This document shows, in pieces, positions 34,235-39,197 of a DNA stretch of 39,197 nt (position 1 is its first letter; each line of letters begins with the position of its first letter). The notes beneath the pieces were generated by a model, which had not been told where the DNA came from, did no database searches, and saw nothing but the letters and a program-made list of their open reading frames with translations. The position numbers were made by a program, and so were the translations under genes. This DNA comes from an uncultured Ruminococcus sp. (lineage in GTDB: Bacteria; Bacillota; Clostridia; Oscillospirales; Ruminococcaceae): assembly GCA_900541495.1 (NCBI GenBank), contig UQKC01000019.1, positions 1-39,197 on the forward strand, in the 5' to 3' direction.

Positions 34235-35005
34235 ATGCTGACATATATTGATTCACACGCACATTATGATGATGAGCAGTTCGATGCCGACCGTGATGAG
34301 CTGCTCCCTAAGCTTCATGAAAACGGCGTTCGGAATATCGTAAACATCGGTTGTTCAATGGAACGCTCGAAGTTTTCGGTCGAGCTTGCAAAGAAGTACC
34401 CGTTCGTCTATGCGGCAGTAGGGATTCACCCCGAGGACGCTTCGGGCGCACCGGGCGATTACCTTGAAAAAATCCGCAGGCTTGCGGAGTATGAAAAGGT
34501 CGTTGCTATCGGCGAGATAGGTCTTGACTATCATTTTGAGGGCTTTGACCGTGAAATGCAGATACGCTTTTTTGAGGAACAGCTTGACCTTGCGAAAGAA
34601 ATGGACTTGCCCGTGGTAATACATTCGCGCGATGCGACCGAGGACACAATGAATATCCTCACAAAGCACGGAAATGTCAGCGGCGTTATGCACTGCTTCT
34701 CGGGTTCGGCAGAAACGGCAAAGCAGGTGCTCAAACTCGGAATGAACATAAGCTTCACGGGCGTTCTCACATTCAAAAATGCGCGGAAAGCGATCGAAGC
34801 GCTGAAAGTTGTCCCTCTTGACAGGCTTATGCTCGAAACCGACTGCCCCTATATGGCGCCCGAGCCGAACAGAGGAAAACGCTGTGACAGCAGTATGATA
34901 GTGAATGTTATCGACAAGATAGCCGAGGTCAAAGGCATCTCGCCCGAGGCAGTTGCGGAGCAGACCATGAAAAACACGCTCAATCTGTTTTCGGGGATAA
35001 AATAA
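34235..35005 (+). CDS. tatD: TatD-family metal-dependent DNase/hydrolase
   Basis: A 256-residue TIM-barrel hydrolase. Metal and active-site motifs are DSHAHYDD at the N-terminus, AIGEIGLDYHF, PVVIHSRDA, MHCFSGS and LETDCPYMAPEPNRGKRC. TatD proteins act as 3'-5' exonucleases in DNA repair or degradation. AAGGAG precedes the ATG, and an upstream in-frame start inside the lipoprotein gene is rejected. A weak hairpin follows the stop. The pairing with a lipoprotein gene is unusual. Confidence 0.94.
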   Translation: MLTYIDSHAHYDDEQFDADRDELLPKLHENGVRNIVNIGCSMERSKFSVELAKKYPFVYAAVGIHPEDASGAPGDYLEKIRRLAEYEKVVAIGEIGLDYHFEGFDREMQIRFFEEQLDLAKEMDLPVVIHSRDATEDTMNILTKHGNVSGVMHCFSGSAETAKQVLKLGMNISFTGVLTFKNARKAIEALKVVPLDRLMLETDCPYMAPEPNRGKRCDSSMIVNVIDKIAEVKGISPEAVAEQTMKNTLNLFSGIK

Positions 35006-35007
35006 AA

Positions 35008-35036
35008 ATGCTCTTGATATATTTTAAAAAGAGCAT
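35008..35036 (+). terminator. Probable terminator after tatD
   Basis: The arms ATGCTCTT and AAGAGCAT flank a 13-nt AT-rich loop. The T-run is poor, so termination may be weak. The adjacent palindrome at 35208-35282 may assist. Confidence 0.5.
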
Positions 35037-35207
35037 TATATAAATATAAAGAGAGCACACCGATAGACGGTCGCTCCCGAACTGAATGATATTGCAGATA
35101 AGTATTCCTAAAGTTAAAACTTCAATTATACTCATAGCTGTTCAAAACACACTCACTTCGTTCGTATATTTATGCTTCAAGGATAGTTTGTTTGAAGAAA
35201 ATAAAAT

Positions 35208-35282
35208 AGGCGCAATTCACTTTTTAGGTTCACGAAAATGATCTCTCATATTCGTTTTACCTTTTTGATGTGAATTGCGCCT
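35208..35282. repeat. AGGCGCAATTCAC palindrome, copy 1
   Basis: A 75-bp imperfect palindrome. The outer 13-bp arms AGGCGCAATTCAC and GTGAATTGCGCCT are perfect. Inner arms CGAAAATGA and TCATATTCG differ at one position. It ends in a T run, so it could terminate transcription. A shorter relative lies at 39090-39143. Confidence 0.75.
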
Positions 35283-35291
35283 TTTTAACTG

Positions 35292-35423
35292 TTAGGAAAA
35301 AGCTGATTAAAGCGAAGCGTTCGTTTTGCCATTTTGAGAAATGTACGAGTTTACGCCTTTAATGTCAATTTGACATAAACATTTTGAAAAATGGCAAAAA
35401 CGTATTAATCAGCGTTTCCTTAG
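35292..35423 (+). repeat. TTAG-bounded palindromic element, copy 3 (MITE-like)
   Basis: A 132-bp copy, complete relative to copy 1. Its right-hand TTAG (35420-35423) contains, on the minus strand, the TAA stop of recX. It lies 9 bases beyond the neighbouring AGGCGC palindrome, so two different palindromic elements are stacked here. Confidence 0.85.
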
Positions 35424-36043
35424 TACTGATCTTCGTTATCAAATTCCTTCAGCGCCGAATTGATGTCCGAATATCCATATCCAAGCCGCGCGAGGGCATT
35501 TTTGACTTTTCGCACTCCGGCTTCGTCCGTAAGATAGCGCTTGTACTTCTTTTCGACAAGCGCTTTTATCCTGTCTTTTACCGCCTCATCATCTTCGCAG
35601 TAGGCATCGATTACCTCGCTGATTATATCTTTCGGTATGCCTTTTTGCGTCAGCTTATAGCGTACTGCGACAGCGCTTTCCTTTTTTATCCCGAAAAGCT
35701 GTTTCCCCAGACGGAATGCGTACTCTCTGTCATTGACAAGTCCTTTTTCCGCCATTAATTTGCACGTCCGCAGGCACATTTCTTTCGGATAGGTCTTTTC
35801 AAGCTTTCGGAAAAGCTCGACAAAGCCGTAGTCACGCCCCGAGAGCAGATACATTGCTCGCTCCCTTGATTTGCGTTCGAGGTCTTCTTCCTTTATGCTT
35901 TCGATCGCGGAATCGGGCAGTTCCATTCCTTTTTTGAGGTTCATTTTTTCGACGGTTCTCTGCCCGATGAAGATTTTCCCGCCGCTTTCGGTCGTTATCT
36001 GCCAAGTTGTGCCCTTATAGGGTGAAAGTTCCGTTATTTTCAT
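35420..36043 (-). CDS. recX: Regulatory protein RecX
   Basis: A 207-residue modulator of RecA filaments with the tandem three-helix repeats of the family. Segments such as RAMYLLSGRDYGFVELFRKL, LVNDREYAFRLGKQLFG and YKRYLTDEAGVRKVKNALAR LGYGYSDI are typical. Its ATG overlaps the recA stop by one base (TGATG), so expression is coupled to recA. The TAA stop falls in the TTAG boundary of palindromic repeat copy 3, so the last residues (NEDQY) may have been set by that insertion. Confidence 0.93.
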   Translation of the reverse strand: MKITELSPYKGTTWQITTESGGKIFIGQRTVEKMNLKKGMELPDSAIESIKEEDLERKSRERAMYLLSGRDYGFVELFRKLEKTYPKEMCLRTCKLMAEKGLVNDREYAFRLGKQLFGIKKESAVAVRYKLTQKGIPKDIISEVIDAYCEDDEAVKDRIKALVEKKYKRYLTDEAGVRKVKNALARLGYGYSDINSALKEFDNEDQY

Positions 36044-37260
36044 CAGTTCACGGGTGTAAATTCGTCGAAGTTATCGTCCTCGGTTGAGGTATCGGCGGCA
36101 GGGTCAGTTCTCTTCTTTGCGCTTGCGGCTTTGCTGATCTTTTCTGCTTCAGCCATAACATCGATCGTTTCTGCGGCAGGCTTTTCCTCGGTCTTTGGCT
36201 GTTCTTCCTCTTCCTTGTTCCTGCTTGCAAGCTCGGCTTTTATCTTATCTTCGATCTCTTTCATAACGGCAGGATTGTTGGTGAGGTATTCCTTTGCGTT
36301 GTCACGTCCCTGACCGATCTTTCCCTCGCCGTATGCGAACCAAGCGCCGCTCTTTTTGATGATATCGAGGTCAACGGCAAGATCGACTATCTCGCCGACA
36401 CGGGAGATGCCCTTGCCGAACATCAGATCGAACTCACAGTCCTTGAACGGGGGAGCGACCTTGTTCTTTACGACCTTACACTTTGTGCGCGCGCCGATGA
36501 CTTCGCCGTTCACCTTTATAGCTTCGCCCTTGCGGACTTCGATGCGGACAGAGCTGTAGAATTTGAGCGCACGTCCGCCCGTTGTAACTTCGGGGTTGCC
36601 GTACATTACGCCTATCTTTTCACGAACCTGATTGATGAAAATCGCAACGCAGTTCGTCTTTGAAATTACCGATGTGAGCTTTCTCATCGCCTGCGACATA
36701 AGACGTGCGAGCAGACCGACGTGGTTGTCGCCCATTTCGCCGTCAATTTCCGCCTTTGTTACCATTGCCGCAACCGAGTCGATAACGATGCAGTCGATAG
36801 CGCCCGAACGGACGAGAGCTTCGGCGATCTCGAGCGCCTGCTCACCGCTGTCAGGCTGGGAAACGAGCATTTCATCGATATTTACACCGAGAGCCTTTGC
36901 ATAAACAGGGTCAAGCGCGTGTTCAACATCGATGAAAGCGGCAGTTCCGCCCTGCTTCTGCGATTCCGCAACGATCTGGAGCGCAACGGTAGTTTTACCC
37001 GAGCTTTCAGGTCCGTATATCTCGACAATTCTTCCCTTTGGAACACCGCCGATGCCGAGCGCAAGGTCAAGCGTGAGCGAACCGGTCGGGATAGCGTCAA
37101 CTTCAAACTGCGGCGACTGTCCGAGGCGCATTACCGCACCCGAGCCATACTGCTTTTCAAGGTGAGCGATAGCGGCTTCGAGAGCCTTTTTCTTTTCTTC
37201 CGCATTTTTGGGTTTATTTATAGAATCCTTGGAGGTTTCGGTCTTCTTCTTTTCTGCCAT
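36043..37260 (-). CDS. recA: Recombinase RecA
   Basis: A 405-residue DNA strand-exchange protein that also triggers LexA self-cleavage. Walker A is GPESSGKT (83-90), with CIVIDSVAAM for Walker B, the L2 region KTNCVAIFINQVREKIG, and the GGRALKFYSSVR segment. The C-terminal tail is long and acidic (about 345-405), compared with total lengths of about 350 in many species. The start at 37260 follows AAAGGCGG; 27 upstream in-frame codons that run back into the promoter are rejected. The promoter is a consensus match and carries a LexA-like box at its start point. Confidence 0.98.
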   Translation of the reverse strand: MAEKKKTETSKDSINKPKNAEEKKKALEAAIAHLEKQYGSGAVMRLGQSPQFEVDAIPTGSLTLDLALGIGGVPKGRIVEIYGPESSGKTTVALQIVAESQKQGGTAAFIDVEHALDPVYAKALGVNIDEMLVSQPDSGEQALEIAEALVRSGAIDCIVIDSVAAMVTKAEIDGEMGDNHVGLLARLMSQAMRKLTSVISKTNCVAIFINQVREKIGVMYGNPEVTTGGRALKFYSSVRIEVRKGEAIKVNGEVIGARTKCKVVKNKVAPPFKDCEFDLMFGKGISRVGEIVDLAVDLDIIKKSGAWFAYGEGKIGQGRDNAKEYLTNNPAVMKEIEDKIKAELASRNKEEEEQPKTEEKPAAETIDVMAEAEKISKAASAKKRTDPAADTSTEDDNFDEFTPVN

Positions 37261-37289
37261 TGGAAAATTCCGCCTTTCAATCAAAAAAT

Positions 37290-37303
37290 CGAACGTCTGT
37301 GCT
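37290..37303 (-). promoter_or_regulatory. LexA-like SOS box in the recA promoter
   Basis: CGAACGTCTGTGCT matches one half of the Gram-positive SOS consensus CGAAC-N4-GTTCG perfectly, while the other half is degenerate. It overlaps the expected transcription start, the classic position for LexA repression. Confidence 0.6.
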
Positions 37304-37306
37304 ATT

Positions 37307-37335
37307 ATTATAGCATCAAAAGCGTTTTTTGTCAA
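37307..37335 (-). promoter_or_regulatory. recA promoter
   Basis: On the minus strand TTGACA and TATAAT are separated by 17 bases, a perfect consensus. Its strength fits a gene kept in check by LexA. Confidence 0.85.
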
Positions 37336-37397
37336 TAACATTATAGCATAAAAGCGCTTAAAAGTATAGTCAAAAATGCTGAAAAAACTATCGGTGG

Positions 37398-37426
37398 GAA
37401 TTATTTTGGACAGCTGAAAATAATTC
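37398..37426. promoter_or_regulatory. Perfect dyad abutting the flavin reductase-rubredoxin promoter (operator candidate)
   Basis: GAATTATTTT and AAAATAATTC form a perfect 10-bp inverted repeat around a 9-nt spacer. It ends at the base just before the -35 hexamer. This is the geometry of a dimeric regulator site, likely an activator or a redox/metal repressor. It does not clearly match Fur, PerR, Rex or CRP-type consensus. Confidence 0.6.
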
Positions 37427-37455
37427 TTGACTAAATTGGTATAATATGATATAAT
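37427..37455 (+). promoter_or_regulatory. Promoter of the flavin reductase-rubredoxin gene
   Basis: TTGACT and TATAAT are separated by 17 bases, about 30 bases before the start codon. Confidence 0.75.
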
Positions 37456-37484
37456 TAGGTCAACTTAACTCGGAGGTAGTTTTT

Positions 37485-38108
37485 ATGGACACAAGCTCAG
37501 TATATAAAATTTCCTACGGACTTTACGTTCTCACCGCTTCGCAGGGGGACAAGGACAACGGCTGCATCATCAACACGCTTTCACAGCTCACAAGCTCGCC
37601 GATGCAGATATCCGTCACCGTGAACAAAGCCAATCTTACCCATGATATGATAAAAGCGACGGGCGTTTTCAACGTTTCGGTCATCGACACCTCGGCTGAT
37701 TTCTCGCTTTTCAAGCACTTCGGCTTTCAGAGCGGAAGAAATGTGCAGAAGTTCGGCACACCCGATTCGTATAAATTTTCGCCCTGCTATGCAGACAACG
37801 GCGTTCTCTATGTGAAGAGCGGCGCGAACGCTTTTCTCTCGGGGAAAGTTGTGAATGAGATCGACCTCGGAACGCACACGATGTTTATTGCCGAAATGAC
37901 CGACGGCGAAGTTCTCTCGGACAAGCCCTCGATGACTTATGAATATTATCAGCAGAACGTCAAGCCGAAGCCTGCGCAGACTGCCGAAAAGAAGAGCGGC
38001 TGGGTCTGCAAGGTCTGCGGTTATATCTACGAGGGTGAAGAACTGCCCGATGATTTTGTCTGCCCCGTTTGCAAGCACGGCAGGGAAGATTTTGAAAAGC
38101 TCACTTGA
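37485..38108 (+). CDS. hrb: Flavin reductase-rubredoxin fusion (high molecular weight rubredoxin)
   Basis: A 207-residue fusion. The first 150 or so residues are an FMN-binding flavin reductase domain (YGLYVLTASQGDKDNGCIINT, LGTHTMFIAEMTD). The C-terminus is a rubredoxin with two iron-ligating pairs, CKVCGYIY and CPVCKHG. Such proteins pass electrons from NAD(P)H to flavodiiron proteins that reduce oxygen or nitric oxide in anaerobic clostridia. No flavodiiron gene is adjacent, so the partner is elsewhere. The start follows GGAGG. An operator-like dyad abuts the promoter. The -35 box for the thiT riboswitch begins at the stop codon. Confidence 0.93.
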   Translation: MDTSSVYKISYGLYVLTASQGDKDNGCIINTLSQLTSSPMQISVTVNKANLTHDMIKATGVFNVSVIDTSADFSLFKHFGFQSGRNVQKFGTPDSYKFSPCYADNGVLYVKSGANAFLSGKVVNEIDLGTHTMFIAEMTDGEVLSDKPSMTYEYYQQNVKPKPAQTAEKKSGWVCKVCGYIYEGEELPDDFVCPVCKHGREDFEKLT

Positions 38109-38133
38109 CAACCAACAAAAATAGTGCTATAAT
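38105..38133 (+). promoter_or_regulatory. Promoter of the thiT riboswitch unit
   Basis: TTGACA and TATAAT are separated by 17 bases, a perfect consensus. The -35 hexamer overlaps the TGA stop codon of the rubredoxin fusion gene. Confidence 0.8.
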
Positions 38134-38156
38134 AACACACAGTTTAAAAATTGAAT

Positions 38157-38252
38157 ATTGGGGAGCTTAAGACCGCTTTTGTGCGGCAGCTGAGAGGAGG
38201 TTCGACCTCGACCCATGAACCTGATTCGGATAATGCCGACGTAGGAAATGAC
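38157..38252 (+). ncRNA. TPP riboswitch (THI element) aptamer
   Basis: The conserved TPP aptamer blocks are all present: GGGGAGC, GCTGAGAGG, GACCC, GAACCTGATTCGGATAATG and CGACGTAGGAAA. The P3 arm carries a short extra hairpin (ACCGC/GCGG). It precedes thiT, as expected for control by thiamine pyrophosphate. Two hairpins with T runs follow, so control is probably by transcription termination. Confidence 0.95.
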
Positions 38253-38291
38253 AGTAAGTCTGTAATTGCGCTGTTTTGCGCGTTTGAAAAA

Positions 38292-38324
38292 GGTTCTTCA
38301 ATTTATTTTGGAGAACCATTTTTT
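38292..38324 (+). terminator. Riboswitch-associated terminator, first hairpin
   Basis: GGTTCT and AGAACC are followed by ATTTTTT. It is the nearer of two terminators between the TPP aptamer and thiT. Confidence 0.65.
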
Positions 38325-38353
38325 ATGATATGCTGAAAAAATCATACCATAGC

Positions 38354-38380
38354 TGCGTCCGAACCTCGGGCGCATTTTTT
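38354..38380 (+). terminator. Riboswitch-associated terminator, second hairpin
   Basis: TGCGTCCG and CGGGCGCA pair with one wobble around AACCT and are followed by six T residues. It is GC-richer than the first hairpin and lies about 35 bases before the thiT start. Confidence 0.75.
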
Positions 38381-38414
38381 AACGGATTTTTTGATTATGG
38401 AAAGGAAAAAGAAA

Positions 38415-39002
38415 ATGGAGATCTCAAAAACACAAAAGCTTACGGAATGTGCGATAATGCTTGCGCTCGCAACGGCATTGTCCTACATAACAGTTTATAC
38501 CCTCCCTATGGGCGGCTCAATAACGGCGTTCAGCCAAGTTCCGATAGTTATAATCGGCTACCGCCACGGCTATAAATGGGGACTTGGAACAGGTTTGGTT
38601 TACGGTCTGCTCCAGATGCTTCTTCAAGGACTCGGAAACTTCGCTTATGTAAGCGGCATTGTCGCATACCTTATACTTATCCTTATGGATTACCTCATCG
38701 CATTTACAGCACTCGGCTTCGGCGGCGCACTTTTCTCCAACTCGAAGCTCAAAGCTCCCGTTGCTATCGGCATCGGCGCAGCTGTTGGCTCTGCAATTCG
38801 TTTTCTCTGCCACTTTATCTCGGGCGTAACTATCTGGGGCGACTATGCAGGCGGCTGGCAGAATGTTTGGATCTACTCGCTCACATACAACGGCTCTTAT
38901 ATGCTTGCCGAATGTATCACAACTATCATCGGCACAGCAGCTCTTGCATCTATCTTTGATTTCAAGGCAAAGAATCTCCGCCGCAAGGTAAAGAACGCGT
39001 AA
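38415..39002 (+). CDS. thiT: Thiamine transporter substrate-binding subunit ThiT (ECF S component)
   Basis: A 195-residue integral membrane protein with about six helices that binds thiamine and works with the ECF energising module encoded elsewhere. The N-terminal ALATALSYITVYTLPMGGSIT and the QVPIVIIGYRHGYKWGLGTG segment, plus Trp-rich loops (TIWGDYAGGWQNVW), are typical of ThiT/YuaJ. The ATG at 38415 is chosen because GGAAAGG lies 9-15 bases upstream; ATG at 38397 is an alternative adding six residues. It is controlled by the upstream TPP riboswitch. Confidence 0.93.
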   Translation: MEISKTQKLTECAIMLALATALSYITVYTLPMGGSITAFSQVPIVIIGYRHGYKWGLGTGLVYGLLQMLLQGLGNFAYVSGIVAYLILILMDYLIAFTALGFGGALFSNSKLKAPVAIGIGAAVGSAIRFLCHFISGVTIWGDYAGGWQNVWIYSLTYNGSYMLAECITTIIGTAALASIFDFKAKNLRRKVKNA

Positions 39003-39030
39003 GCAGCAAAAATACACGGTCATAGCTATG

Positions 39031-39078
39031 CAGGTCATATATGTTCAATTCGTTTTCATATATGACCTGCAATGTTTT
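39031..39078 (+). terminator. Probable terminator after thiT
   Basis: GCAGGTCATA and TATGACCTGC form a perfect 10-bp stem 28 bases after the stop codon. The tail is only moderately T-rich. Confidence 0.6.
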
Positions 39079-39089
39079 ATGTAAAAAAC

Positions 39090-39143
39090 AGGCGCAATTC
39101 ACATTTTAGGTTTTACAAAATTCCTTTAATGTAAATTGCGCCT
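39090..39143. repeat. AGGCGCAATTCAC palindrome, copy 2
   Basis: A 54-bp relative of the element at 35208-35282, sharing the left arm exactly and the right arm GTAAATTGCGCCT with one difference. The interior is shortened. It ends in a T run and again lies after a gene end. Confidence 0.7.
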
Positions 39144-39197
39144 TTTATACTAAACACCAATTAAAAACTATACAAAAAATCAAGCAAAAACTCTGAT

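Overview
The window is chromosomal backbone of a low-to-mid GC, Gram-positive, spore-lineage anaerobe of the class Clostridia, most likely a Ruminococcus-like member of the Oscillospiraceae/Ruminococcaceae. The inference rests on the gene set (gdpP-rplI-dnaB and tilS-hpt-ftsH clusters, ymdB-spoVS, recA-recX, RNase J, a flavin reductase-rubredoxin fusion, a GH94 disaccharide phosphorylase), AGGAGG-type ribosome binding sites and TTGACA-N17-TATAAT promoters. I see no prophage, plasmid, CRISPR array, rRNA or tRNA. The only mobile-looking material is small, non-coding and palindromic.

Layout. 1-4200 (minus): a response regulator, sensor kinase and membrane-anchored HtrA protease in one operon, resembling a secretion-stress module. 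4204-8682 (minus): nadB, an orphan MsmK/UgpC-type sugar ABC ATPase, and a flavin-reductase/RsuA-type pseudouridine synthase pair. 8808-9437 (plus): a putative zinc metalloprotease with HExxH and two CxxC pairs. 9571-12101 (minus): two uncharacterised membrane proteins and a HAD phosphatase. 12796-25190 (plus): RNase J with a long low-complexity N-terminus, then gdpP, rplI, dnaB, tilS, hpt and ftsH (the last five nearly all abutting or overlapping), then recG. 25511-29770 (plus): ymdB, spoVS, a candidate structured RNA with a strong terminator, a radical SAM protein and guaB. 30336-32732 (minus): a GH94 phosphorylase, probably cellobiose phosphorylase. 33043-35005 (plus): a lipoprotein and a TatD nuclease. 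35420-37260 (minus): recA-recX with a consensus promoter and LexA-like box. 37485-39002 (plus): a flavin reductase-rubredoxin fusion behind a perfect dyad, then a TPP riboswitch and the thiamine transporter gene thiT.

Most genes are housekeeping: c-di-AMP turnover, replication, tRNA modification, purine salvage and synthesis, protein quality control, recombination and RNA decay. The GH94 enzyme and the orphan ABC ATPase suggest growth on imported beta-glucan oligosaccharides.

The least explained content is intergenic. A 128-132 bp palindromic element occurs three times, almost identical, always bounded by TTAG/CTAA, and twice supplies the stop codon of the adjacent gene. There are also at least eight GC-rich palindromes (GGGACGGG/CCCGTCCC or GGCGGAT/ATCCGCC type), a heptamer-like AATTCCG repeat, and a pair of AGGCGCAATTCAC palindromes. 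Other points of interest are the structured RNA after spoVS, the dyad abutting the -35 box of the rubredoxin fusion gene, the RNase J leader, and the double terminator behind the TPP aptamer.
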